A stretch of 64,000 nucleotides of DNA from Thozetella sp. PMI_491 (lineage: Eukaryota > Ascomycota > Sordariomycetes > Chaetosphaeriales > Chaetosphaeriaceae), in contig MU270097.1 in the NCBI GenBank assembly GCA_021432635.1, forward strand, positions 1 to 64,000, given 5' to 3'. The notes below the pieces were generated by a model. The model had not been told where the DNA came from, did no database searches, and saw nothing but the letters and a program-made list of their open reading frames with translations. Positions 33,201-42,193 of this stretch are shown in pieces. A program made the translations under genes and the position numbers. The number at the start of each line of letters is the position of its first letter. Position 1 is the first letter of the stretch.

Positions 33201-34619
33201 CGCAAGCAGCAGCAGAAGCTGCGCACGCGGCCGAACCCCAATGGTCTCCATACAACGTTGCTAGAGCTAGATGCTGTGCACGAGATCGAGCGCAAGACTC
33301 GCACCAAGAAAAAGGTGAACCTCGCATGGGAAGACCCAGCCATCAACCCCGGCCCCGAAGAGGATGACGACGAAGACGTCCCTCTAGCCATGCTCACCAC
33401 CGCCCGAGCGACTGGACATGATCGGTCCACCATGGACGTGAGTGCCTTTATGGCCGAGGTCAACCGGCCACTGGGTCTTATGGAGCGCCGAGATATGGAA
33501 GAAAACGAGCCGCTCAGCCGACGACGTGACAGGCTACAGGGCAAGCAGGCCGGCCCAGTACCGGTCTACCTATCGGACGTCCAGAAGCGCATGAGCACTC
33601 TGACTGTGACGCCCACGATCGCCGCGCTCGGTAGCTCAGGCAACCTCCACGCCCGCTCTCAGTCTCGCCTCACACTCCCCCTTCAAGACGAGGATCCCGA
33701 TGCAGACAACACCTCCGAGCCCGACGTCGCCGGTGAGACCCTGGCAGAACGCAAGGCGCGCCTTGCGGCTGAGAATCCACTGCCCCGCGCTCGCCCTGTC
33801 AGCGGGATGTTCTCGTCAGAGCTGCTCGGCCAGTTTGCCGAGCCTGAGGAACCCCCGGCTGATCCTAAAGCCAAGGGCAAGGGCGCGGGCCGTGGCAAGG
33901 AGAATGCCCCGCCCGGCAACGAGGTCCCGGAGGAATCAGAAACACTCGGCCAGCGCCGACGTCGGCTGCAGATGGAGCGGGAGGCTCGCCAGCTCGAGAT
34001 CGGCCCTGGCGTCGGCCCTGCTAGCGGTGCGAATGCATCACAAATCCGCGCCGTCTCTGCCAACACGATGGACGCAAACCGCTTGTCCAAGCGTATGTCG
34101 ATGGCAGACATGCTGGGTGCGCATCCCTTTGATCAGCCCCAAGGTCGCGTCGACCCTCGTGAAATGGAGCGTCTTCGCCGCGAAGCCGAGGCGGTGCGCG
34201 TACAGAGAGACCAAGAGGTGAAGATGGCCATGCTACGAACTCAGATGCCGAATACCCTGAATAACCCAACGTTCGGTGCCCGGAACGGCGGCTACATGGG
34301 TGGTCGTTTCAACGACGGGCTCGGCGGCGGCGCCAGAGCTGGTGCAGGTGTTAGTCTCGGGTACGGTAATGCGTCTGGTTGGCCGCAGCCGCAGCAGGCA
34401 GTAGGTATGGGCATGGGCATGACCCAAGGAGGTTATGGTGGCGGCTACTATGCCGTACCCGGCGTTGCTGGGAACCAGATGAATGGGGCCATGTATGGTG
34501 GAGTGCCAAACCCCGGGTACGCCCCTTACGGCATGGGCATGGGCATGATGGCCAGCCCGGCCCAACAGACGGGCCAGGTGGACAGGGTTGAGAGGTGGCG
34601 TCAAAGCGTCATGCAGTGA
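30225..34619 (+). CDS. Large intrinsically disordered protein (1,464 residues)
   Basis: This single exon is 4.4 kb long, with ATG at 30225 (AGTAATGGCC). No enzymatic domain is visible. It is low in hydrophobic segments and rich in Pro, Ser, Glu and Arg. Features include an acidic run near residues 962-980 and a basic KKTKKKKTK run near 863. More order-prone stretches are TDVEKRQSRMTNLGNLPPQ (about 784) and TTLLAELQLRKQQQKLR, then HTTLLELDAVHEIERKTRTKKKVNLAWEDP (about 985-1045). A motif E-x-L-x-x-R-(R/K)-x-R-L occurs at 1095, 1171 and 1239. The C-terminus is Gly/Met/Tyr-rich (MGMGMTQGGYGGGYY). This layout suits a scaffold or condensate-forming protein, for example at septa or polarity sites, but that is a guess. 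The long clean frame makes the gene call strong; the function is unknown. Confidence 0.8.
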   Translation: MALAYSALGPTDDDTPDDGTFSPLRSSPGTASPSLSVASPSTLMALSLGDHVFTPLSMDMSDFDVIDQDSDGAVTSQASPSQARSTKETAQLNLRRPKMAKGGPTEAAREGFAVSHSGMGPNVGAGALRAGSVACIPVDMPESLQSPPAIQATAATEKGYDLTPPKNTGDNKNLSPTSNSPLGVATHDFNTKPDDLLEHRDSPALHDTPLLLHPRRAPGLPEADGVRLHSSYPHPLNADSAELAPPSPATASSAIERPESGPRPPPSDPTPQFHVVADVNTIQPSIVRKISNASVTIRHPAPDLNPRSGAYLGNIAALEATAERFSMTSSIEDAIRDAHDELKRSDSRRSSLLHANSTHANSVANVTRRRAGTDASSTSSQLHPLPLSRQSSIVGTNNAARHGGYSPAGYVMSPANSFSNRSTRLRSGSKASSLGQPSALIANMNSTAMSPDAGNRGEDFPFLSRHGPGKGSVRSVMSGKLSLAEIAEIEPPTSLTQDALDEADRAAAIGEDPEDDDTIRASAHQHIESQFAAEFDDQETPPADTFSPMLDGDLAAGPAPRLQLHQPDQSTRYGHYDQEPERPATAESGATFEARMAFGDFDGVHCDPEAILFAEPPAAEYLPPEPAPRRRPEPPAARPTSYFDHSTGQQMLYYPARVPAMLNLPPKLSKKDGRLLGQQMRRSRVMSAMPEASRGSRSWLPDPLEGIERTYSSESPGFHEEPLPQPAAPVSLGLPEDTPQLPGLDFGEKPPLHRSQPSDTGTIVPVVQEPEREYRRPPRLTDVEKRQSRMTNLGNLPPQLRASAFFDLPSEAPKIEMKEGSAMATLDSILDASAAAPVSAFTDHVFAGKLGEEVYGAEKKTKKKKTKPANLAANGRVEEAEPSPPLPSPGPRKLVKRNPSSELLNVAAGEPKKRSSVFNLLGGSRAADEDDRRSAIGANDHSSPENEQEPFSPNQLAPDEDEEVDEEEESEEEEEAPGYQGQPTTLLAELQLRKQQQKLRTRPNPNGLHTTLLELDAVHEIERKTRTKKKVNLAWEDPAINPGPEEDDDEDVPLAMLTTARATGHDRSTMDVSAFMAEVNRPLGLMERRDMEENEPLSRRRDRLQGKQAGPVPVYLSDVQKRMSTLTVTPTIAALGSSGNLHARSQSRLTLPLQDEDPDADNTSEPDVAGETLAERKARLAAENPLPRARPVSGMFSSELLGQFAEPEEPPADPKAKGKGAGRGKENAPPGNEVPEESETLGQRRRRLQMEREARQLEIGPGVGPASGANASQIRAVSANTMDANRLSKRMSMADMLGAHPFDQPQGRVDPREMERLRREAEAVRVQRDQEVKMAMLRTQMPNTLNNPTFGARNGGYMGGRFNDGLGGGARAGAGVSLGYGNASGWPQPQQAVGMGMGMTQGGYGGGYYAVPGVAGNQMNGAMYGGVPNPGYAPYGMGMGMMASPAQQTGQVDRVERWRQSVMQ

Positions 34620-35835
34620 GGAACAGGAAGGAGCTTGAGCGCTGTTGTGGGTCGGACTTGGAGCCAGCATCCGGGCCGGAGTTTGTTTGTATATGTTGCA
34701 TAGCATGGCAAGGCATGGCATGGCGAGAGACCTGGTATCGGCATTGGTCTACATTGTCCCTACACACCGCATACAGAGATGCCCCCATATATATATAATT
34801 GGCCCATAGGTTTAGACGGCTGCCCTGGACAACGGGCTGGGGATGGTAGATGGCAGGACACAGGTGCACATACGGTCCTGTTTAGTGTGTACGTAATAGA
34901 GTCTGGTCAGTAATGGCAGCTGGTGTTTGTGAACTAATTGTACCACGAAAGTCGAGACTGCCTCCTATCTGCCTACCATTGCAGTGAAATGCTAACGCAT
35001 TTGGGCTGAGACTGATGAAGGAAGTGCGCAACTCGCCCCTTCAAGCTTCTTGTAAAGAACAAGAGAGCCATCCAGAGTCCGTTTATTTTCCACATTTTTG
35101 ATAACTTCAAGTTACCTCGTCACCAGTGCCTACCATTACCTAATCCAACTCCGACTATAGTTTTATCAAAAGTGAAAGTTGATGTACACCCAAGCAGCTA
35201 GGCAATGTTTCATCCATTGTGGTTTGCTTCTCAAGTACCAACAGCAGGTTCCGCAGGAGACTCGTAGAGCAACTGCCATTATGCTTAAGTTCGAAACTCC
35301 ATGTATTGTTACCCAGGCTACATAAAACAGCACCAACAGGTTCTATATAGGCGTGGACGCTCGCCTCTGCTTCTTGGGGGTGGTGGTGGTACCTCTCAAC
35401 GTAATGCTAAAATATGCCAATATGAGTTTCAAACCCCTAATCACTATCTACACCCATATCACGCTGGCATTGGCTATCTTCTTTTAAATGTGTACTTGGA
35501 ACGTGTCGCTCAGACAGTAGCATACAATATTCACAGAACATGGGCCTCCTGTGAGACGGGATTATCAATCGACCCGTTGGTACCATGGCTAACATCTAGA
35601 CAGTTCAATTCTTTGCACCCTGCAACGACATATGGGCAGGGTCTCATACGCAAGCAACCGGCATTGCTATGCTATATATAGCAAGATAAACTAGAACGTC
35701 TCGCATGGCCCCCTTCATTCCTGTGTATGCCACCAATATTCTAAGCCCCGGCACAGGCAACAGAGAAACAGGCGCACGGTGAAGTTGCTCTATTTGCAGT
35801 CTTTACAGGCCGATGCTGGCCGTCTATTACGGTCT
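34620..35835. other. Convergent 3' intergenic region
   Basis: These 1.2 kb lie between two stop codons of convergent genes and are AT-richer than the surroundings, especially about 35000-35700. One 126-codon plus frame (35301-35681) lacks any family resemblance and is not supported. Confidence 0.45.
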
Positions 35836-37056
35836 TTATTTCCTCTTGGAGAATGCTCTGGCGGTCTTCTGGACCTTGCTTGGAGGCACGTCGGCCTCGC
35901 TGTCATCCTCCTCTCCGGATTCCACGTCGTCGTGGTCAACCTCATCTTCGTCGAGCGACTCCTCTGCAAATGCCTCGATGGCAGATCCGTCATCGTTCTC
36001 ATCATCTGAGTCCTCCTCAGAATCACCATCGATCCCATTCGCTACAGGGAAGTCGTCCTCCGCGTCCAACCCTCGCCGCACGCCATTGGCCCTGTTAGTG
36101 GGGTCATTTTCCTCGTTCTCGACGTATACAACGTCCTCCTCGTCTAATTCTTCCTCCGAATCCTCGGCATCGTCATCAGACATCCCTTTCGACCGGGATT
36201 GGCCCGCACTCCGATGAAGCTTGTGCAGCTTCAGCTGGGAGTCTTGCATGTCCAGCTTGCCCTTCAGGGCCAACAAGCTGGGCAGGCCCCTCGCCCGCTC
36301 GTCCAAAACGCGATTCAGTCCGCTTAGGTCCTTGATGATATCGGGTTGGGAGCTCAACGCCCCACCGTGGGCGACCAAGGTCCATTGCACCCACCTCATC
36401 AGGCCGAAGGCGCGGCCGGGCCGGCGGTGCATGCGAGAGGTGAGCTTGCGGAGGAGGACGCCGGCAAGCGCGGAGTCGAGGCGATCAATGGTCTTCTGTA
36501 TCATGGAAGAATCGTTGATCACGAGACATGTCTCGAGGAGGTCCGTGTCGTCGGTTCTGAGGGCTTGGTTGAGGACAGTGCCCAGCGAGGTGAGGCCCAT
36601 GGTGGCTGCTTGCTGGGTCCGTGGGCCAGATAGGGATGTGGATTGTTGCGCAGCGAGCGAAGCCGGCACATCGACGGTGGCGCTGCCGCGAATAAGGTCA
36701 CCAAAGGTTGGGGGTTCTGCGTCCGATGCGTCGGCATCGTCCTGATCGACGCCGTCCTTCATCAGGATGTCGACATCCTTAGATCGTACTTGTTTTGCCT
36801 GTGCTGAAGGGGGCTTTTCAGCTTCCACCTCGTCGCTACTGTCCGCCTCTTCGCCGTCCAACAGATCGTCGTAGTCGCTGCTTGAATCGCTCGATATCTC
36901 GATCGCGCCTGCTGCCCCTTCCGCATGCGGGTGTATGGAGTTTCCCGTTGATACCGCTGCCCTGTTCTCATCGATCTTGACTGAGGAGAGGGGCTTGGCG
37001 CTCTGCTTCACTACTGGCATGGCCAGCGCCCCAGGGAATTTTCGCTTGGTCGACAT
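35836..37056 (-). CDS. Utp12-domain ribosome-biogenesis protein (Utp5-like)
   Basis: This single exon encodes 406 residues from ATG 37056 (MSTKRKFPGAL). Residues about 155-290 form an Utp12/NUC189 domain (LGTVLNQALRTDDTDLLETCL, then LLRKLTSRMHRRPGRA and WVQWTLVAHGGALSS). This helical module is shared by UtpA (t-UTP) subunits of the small-subunit processome, which bind the 5' external spacer of pre-rRNA in the nucleolus. The flanks are strongly acidic (SDSSSDYDDLLDGEEADSSD and several DE runs), ending in a basic KVQKTARAFSKRK tail, as in many nucleolar proteins. Yeast Utp5, Utp9 and Utp12 carry WD40 propellers before this domain; none is seen here. It could therefore be a short Utp5 or Utp9 homologue. 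A missed upstream exon is possible but not visible in 37057-37300. Confidence 0.8.
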   Translation of the reverse strand: MSTKRKFPGALAMPVVKQSAKPLSSVKIDENRAAVSTGNSIHPHAEGAAGAIEISSDSSSDYDDLLDGEEADSSDEVEAEKPPSAQAKQVRSKDVDILMKDGVDQDDADASDAEPPTFGDLIRGSATVDVPASLAAQQSTSLSGPRTQQAATMGLTSLGTVLNQALRTDDTDLLETCLVINDSSMIQKTIDRLDSALAGVLLRKLTSRMHRRPGRAFGLMRWVQWTLVAHGGALSSQPDIIKDLSGLNRVLDERARGLPSLLALKGKLDMQDSQLKLHKLHRSAGQSRSKGMSDDDAEDSEEELDEEDVVYVENEENDPTNRANGVRRGLDAEDDFPVANGIDGDSEEDSDDENDDGSAIEAFAEESLDEDEVDHDDVESGEEDDSEADVPPSKVQKTARAFSKRK

Positions 37057-39185
37057 TTCTAGTGCCAGGCTGGTCAGGTGCTCCGGGGGAAGGTAGCACA
37101 AGATCGTAGGATAGGAACAATCCCAATGGCGAAAGCTGATGCTAAGCGATAGGTATATTGAATACGGCTCCCGAGTTCTAAGGAATTGCTCTCTCACGGG
37201 TACGGCTGGAAGGCTGCGATCAATCGCCGGTAATGGGTGGTCGTTGGGGGGGGTGCAGTGCACCAGCAAAAAATTTCCACCACAGCTCTCTATCGAAACT
37301 TTTTTTTGGCAAGGGCGATAACAATCCCCACATTAACTCGCTGTATCGCTTAGGTCCTTTGGTCTGTGAAGCAGAAAGTGGGATGGTGGGTTACACTTGG
37401 CCCGTGCACATTGCGCCATCCCGTGACCACTCATGTGACCGGATAGGAGCCTCATGGAGGAGCGGGCGGAAGAGTGTGGCTGAGTCAAGCACACGTGAAA
37501 CGCACGGCACGCGTATGAGTCAACGGGCAAGTTGATTGGGCGGCAACAAAGAAAAGGGATCTGATCTCATGATTCAACCGATGTGATTGGGCCATGTCTT
37601 TGAGCTGTTTCTCGTCTTTTTGCCATCTCTTCTCGTCCTGCCGAGTGCCTTAGCCACCTGGCATTGGCTGTCCATGCCATCCCTGCAACCTGCGGGGCGA
37701 CCTCGCCGCTGATTGGGTGCGCGGGACGCATCCCTGCAGGTCCTCCCTGAGAGAGGCTGGCCTGGAAGGAGCTTGGGCCAAGTCGCGCCTCCCCTCCAAT
37801 CAGCCAATACAAATACGAACGGGCCCCGATTCCAGATTTTCGCGACCTTTGCCCGTGAAAAAGTCTCGACTCCTCCCTCCGTCTCCGCGCGCCCCGATCC
37901 CTGTCGGCGTTAAGAGAGGTACGTACACCCACAAAGTACCATCCCGCACAACAAATTCGGCGCAAGGCTTGACCAAACCACCAAGGCTGCGAAGCCATCC
38001 TAATTGCCACGAGCTGCCAAGCGCATCCGATTTTTTTGTCCCTCACGTGCTCATTGCCACTGGGTTGAAGGCGTCACCATCTTCAGCACCAGGCCGACGC
38101 TGTGAACGTCACTCGAGGTGCACCCTGCAATATCACTGGTCTCTCCGACGGGGGTGGCTCCGACCTTGAAACCGTGTTTGCAGGCAACCGCTGTGCCTCG
38201 CGCAAGCCAACCTTTTTTTTTGCCCCATCTCTCCACCGCGCACCAGAGTAGGTAAAAAGCTGTCGCATTCCCTTCTGTGTGTCCTCGGCGAGAGTGCAGA
38301 CCCGATCGCAAGCCGCGATCTACCGGCCGCACCAGCAAGCGTAGCATCCGCAAGTGCGGCTGCATGCGCCGCTGAGACTGCTTTCCTGTCGATGATGAGT
38401 TTTGGGCGTGGAAGGCTCGTGGTTGTGAGAAAATTTGACCTTTTGAGGTGGTTGCGACCCCATACGTGCCCCGCTTTTATTACCCTTTCAGCCAACCAGG
38501 CGCGTTCCAGCTGCCCCATGAGCCGAAGCAGCCACCAGTGATAAACTGGTGTGCGCGCAACCTGGGCGTTCGATAAATAGTCCCGGCCTTCCGACCGCGA
38601 CTGACATGTGTTTTTCCACCCAGATTTTCTGCAAAAAATTCGGCGCGGCAAATTCCAACCAACCACAACACGGCTCCACGATCTACGCGACCAAGCTTGA
38701 CCGGGAAGCCAGCAGACCAGCCAACCACCAGCCACCGCATTTTCCGAGTCGCACTCAAGTTTTTCCTGCCCCGGCATCCAGAGCTTTGACCTCGCGAATC
38801 TGGGTCCGCGAGGCTGGCCCACCTTGAGTTTATTACTAGGCCATCAGCCTCTCATTTCGCGATCGCATCTTTGCGCATCGTCACCTTTCCATCGCTCTCC
38901 AGACCTGCGCGCCTCCACATTTCGGGCGCCGCACCCCGCCTCCCCAACCAGCACCTTCAATTCCTCTAGTCGACTCGGGCTCGACCGACCGACTCACTCT
39001 CTTCCCATTTTTTCGGGCGACCTTGCACCCTGCGCTTGCGCCCACCGTGCGCGATTCGACGCCGATTTTTGCGCGCACGCAATCAAAGCTCCCCTACCAT
39101 ACCATCCTTGCTTCCGCCAAATCTTATCGGTCGCATTCAGCTTTGATGTCGCATCATTAATTCGGAGCCGCGCATTTTCTTCCGA
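37057..39185. other. Divergent intergenic region, Utp12-domain gene and bdf1
   Basis: These 2.1 kb separate the starts of two genes reading outward. From about 38820 to 39180 the plus strand is pyrimidine-rich and probably forms the bdf1 leader. No protein or RNA gene is supported. Confidence 0.45.
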
Positions 39186-42100
39186 ATGGCAACAATGGCC
39201 TCCCCACCTGCAGAAAGCGTGCTTCTTGACGAGAAGCCTGCTAAGGTGGCTGAGACGACGAACTCCGAGCCCCGCGAAAATGGGACAGTGGTGAACGGGT
39301 GAGTCTCTTCTCTTTGCTCACTGTGGCGCTGCACTACTTTTACGTGGCGCTATCGCGCGCTGCTGCCCTGCCTCATTGCGCGCATGGCGGCGCATCGCCT
39401 TTCGCATCGCCTTTCGCATCGCCACTCATATTTTCTCGCAGTCCGCTAACTTGCTCCATCAGGCACACCTCTCCCAAACCTACCGACTCTGAAACAAAGG
39501 AGGACGAGACTAGCCCTGCGCAAACCGAGTCGCGCAAGTCTGACAGCGCTCTCCCCCAGAACCACAACCAAGACGCATTCGTGTCAAACCAGACCGTCTC
39601 GACCGGCGAAGACGAGAGCAAGATATCCGAGGTCGCCAAGACATCAGGGTCGACGGTGCCAGAGGAGTCAGAAGTCGCACCTGAAGAGCCGAAGCAAGCC
39701 GCCGGCGCCGATCTCGACACCGAGATGGCCGACGCGCCCGCAGAGAAGCCGGCCCCGGCTGACGAGCCCAAGCCAGAGGCCCTCGTGGTAGAGGATAAAC
39801 CAGCCGAGCCTAGCGCAGCTTCGGAAGCCACCGAGGCCAAGCAGACAACAGCGCAGTCGGCGCCGACCCCAACTGCAGAAAAGGATGATGTCGAGATGAG
39901 CGAGATCGCAGTTCCAGTGGACCCCGCTTCCAGCGCAGACGCGCTTGACAGCACCCAGGACACTAGCCTGAGCGACGTTCCTCCAGTGACTCCGGCAGAA
40001 GAGTCGAACATCCAGGCCAGCATCGCCGTGTCGTCGCAGGCTTCGGCGCCCAAGACCGAGCCGGATTCCTCAGATGCGTCGCAAGCCGCTAAGCTCGCAA
40101 GGGCGCGGGAAGACGACGGCGAGGATGAGCCTCTTGCTAAGCGGACCAAGGTAGAAGAGACCAAGGATTCGGTTCAGGTCAAGCCGCTCCTCGGCGTGCA
40201 GCCGATGGATGTCGACAGCCCTGGCAAAGCATCTACCGGGCTGAAAGGCAACACCAAGTCCCTCGCAGATCCCTCGTTGGACGATGAACCTCTGTCTTTC
40301 TTCCAAAACCGTGAACTGCGGAAGCTTCTCGCCCTGGTCAAAAAGACAAGGGCTGGCGGCCACTTTAAGCAGTCGGTCGAGATCGGATGGCCGGCGCTCT
40401 GGCCAGACTACAAGGCCAAGGTCGATCGACCGATGGACATCTCCACTATGGAGAAGAAGTTACGTGCCGAGGGAGACGTCGCCCCATACGCTCACATGCG
40501 CGAGTTCAAGGAGGACGTCGAGCTCATCTACGTAAATTCGGTCACGTTCAACGGCGCCACACACGACATCACGGCTGCGGCAAAGTCGCTGCGTGATGAT
40601 TTGTTGGGCCGGCTTGGCAAGACACCCGCTGCAGAGCCCCCAAAGCAGGAGAAGAAAGAAAGTGTAAAGCACCACCCTACCCGGCACACAGAGCCTCGTG
40701 CCGCTCCGGCGCAGCCAGCGCCGACGCAGACCCCGCGCCGTCCTTCCAAAGCTACCGCCCCCAGTGCCGCCGAGAAGCCGGTTGAGTCACCCGCCTTTGC
40801 CATTCCGCCCAACAACAACGGTGTGCCTCTGATTCGACGCGACTCTACGAAGACTGCTGATGATCGTCCGAAGCGCCCCGTCAACCCTCCTAAGAACAAG
40901 GACATCACCTACGAGCCCAAGAAGAAGCGGAAGGTCGCACCGGAGATCAAGTTCTGCGAAGAAGTTCTCACCGAGCTAAAGAAGGCTAAATATAACGAAT
41001 TTAGCCAGGCCTTTATGTTCCCGGTCGACCCGGTCGCGATGAACATCCCTCATTACCATAAGGTGGTGAAGAAGCCTATGGACATCCAGACCATGACGCA
41101 CAAGCTCAAGGACGGCGAATATGGCAGCGCCAAGGAGTTCGAAAAGGACTTCAACCTCATCATTAGCAACTGCCGGACTTTCAACGGCGAGGCCAGCCCC
41201 TACACGCAGTCCGCCCTGAAGCTCGAGTCCATTTTCAAGCAGGAGTGGTCCAAGAAGGATGAGTGGGTAACCAAGCACACCCCTGCTGCAAGCGTCAACG
41301 CGGCGGCAGCCACAAGCCCCACGGCCAAGGATGAGTCAGAGGACGAGGACGGGGCTGAGCCGGAGCCCGAGGCCGATCCCGCCTCATTGACTTCACCTCT
41401 TCTCGAGGGCTTGATAGTGCGTCTGAAGGAGGAGCAGGACAAGCTCGACGCCCAGATGACGGCAGTCAAGCCCGACTATAATGCCATCACTGTCGCGGAG
41501 ACTATGACAACTCTGCTCCGGAAACAAATTGTCGAGGAGCGGATGCGGCTCGCGAGCCAGGCCGAGCAAGTCAAGCCCGCCAAGAAACCCGCCAAGAAGA
41601 AGGGTGGTGGTGGCGGAGGCAAGAAGGCCGCCGGCGGCGCCACGGCTACTGCAGGCGCTAAGAAAGGAGGAAACAAGAAGGCTGCCCCCAAGGTCCGAAA
41701 GCTGTCACCCGAGGAAAAGGACGTCGTCGTTACCGGCATTGGCGACTTGGAAGGCAACCAGCTTGAGAAGGCTATTGACATCATTAAGAAGGATACCGGC
41801 CAGGGCGAGAACGACTCGGGTGAGCTGGAGCTGGACATCGAGAGCCTGTCGGACGAGGCCTTGAACAAACTCTACGACATCATCACTAAGGCGTTCCCCA
41901 ACATGCGGGTTGAGAAGGAGAAGCCGGTCGCAGACCTTCCTGTGCCATTAGAGCAGCCCCAGGTTGGCTCCAAGACCAAGTCGGCCACCAAGCCTAAGAA
42001 GAATAAGCCCATGAGCAAGCTTGAGCAGGAGCGCCGCATCCAGCAGCTGAATGAGCTCCGCGCCCAAGCTACTCGCCAGGGTTCAGGCAGCCAAGAACCC

Positions 42101-42193
42101 ATGGACTCGATTGAGGGTAACGGAGCCTCGCTCCTCAGCGACCCGGCCCCCCAGCAAGACAGCGAGGATGAGGAGAGTTCTGAGGAAGAGTAG
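39186..42193 (+). CDS. bdf1: BET-family double bromodomain protein Bdf1
   Basis: Two exons (39186-39298 and 39463-42193) give 947 residues. The intron has donor GTGAGT, branch CGCTAAC and acceptor CATCAG. Bdf1 reads acetylated histone H4 and links chromatin to TFIID and SWR1-type remodelling in the nucleus. Residues 40-300 are acidic and disordered. Bromodomain 1 lies at about 312-415 and keeps the acetyl-lysine Asn in VTFNGATHD. Bromodomain 2 lies at about 533-640 (FMFPVDPVAMNIPHYHKVVKKPMDI, then CRTFNGEASPY). A poly-Lys/Gly stretch follows (about 745-780), then the ET domain at about 785-853 (LSPEEKDVVVTGI, then ELELDIESLSDEALNKLYDII) and a Ser/Glu C-terminus. A second in-frame ATG lies three codons downstream. 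The family call is secure. Confidence 0.95.
39391..39425. repeat. 12-bp tandem repeat in the bdf1 intron
   Basis: The unit CATCGCCTTTCG occurs about three times inside the first intron of bdf1. It keeps an open frame through the intron, which makes the intron look like coding sequence. The conserved splice signals and the better N-terminus from exon 1 show it is removed. Confidence 0.65.

Noticed and set aside
35301-35681. 126-codon plus frame between convergent genes
   Set aside because: The region is AT-richer, and the peptide has no recognisable domain or splice extension.
39299-39462. Reading through the bdf1 intron as coding sequence
   Set aside because: The intron stays open by chance because of a 12-bp repeat, but donor, branch and acceptor are canonical and exon 1 gives a better start.
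39373-40164. 263-codon antisense frame
   Set aside because: It is a shadow of the acidic N-terminal part of bdf1.
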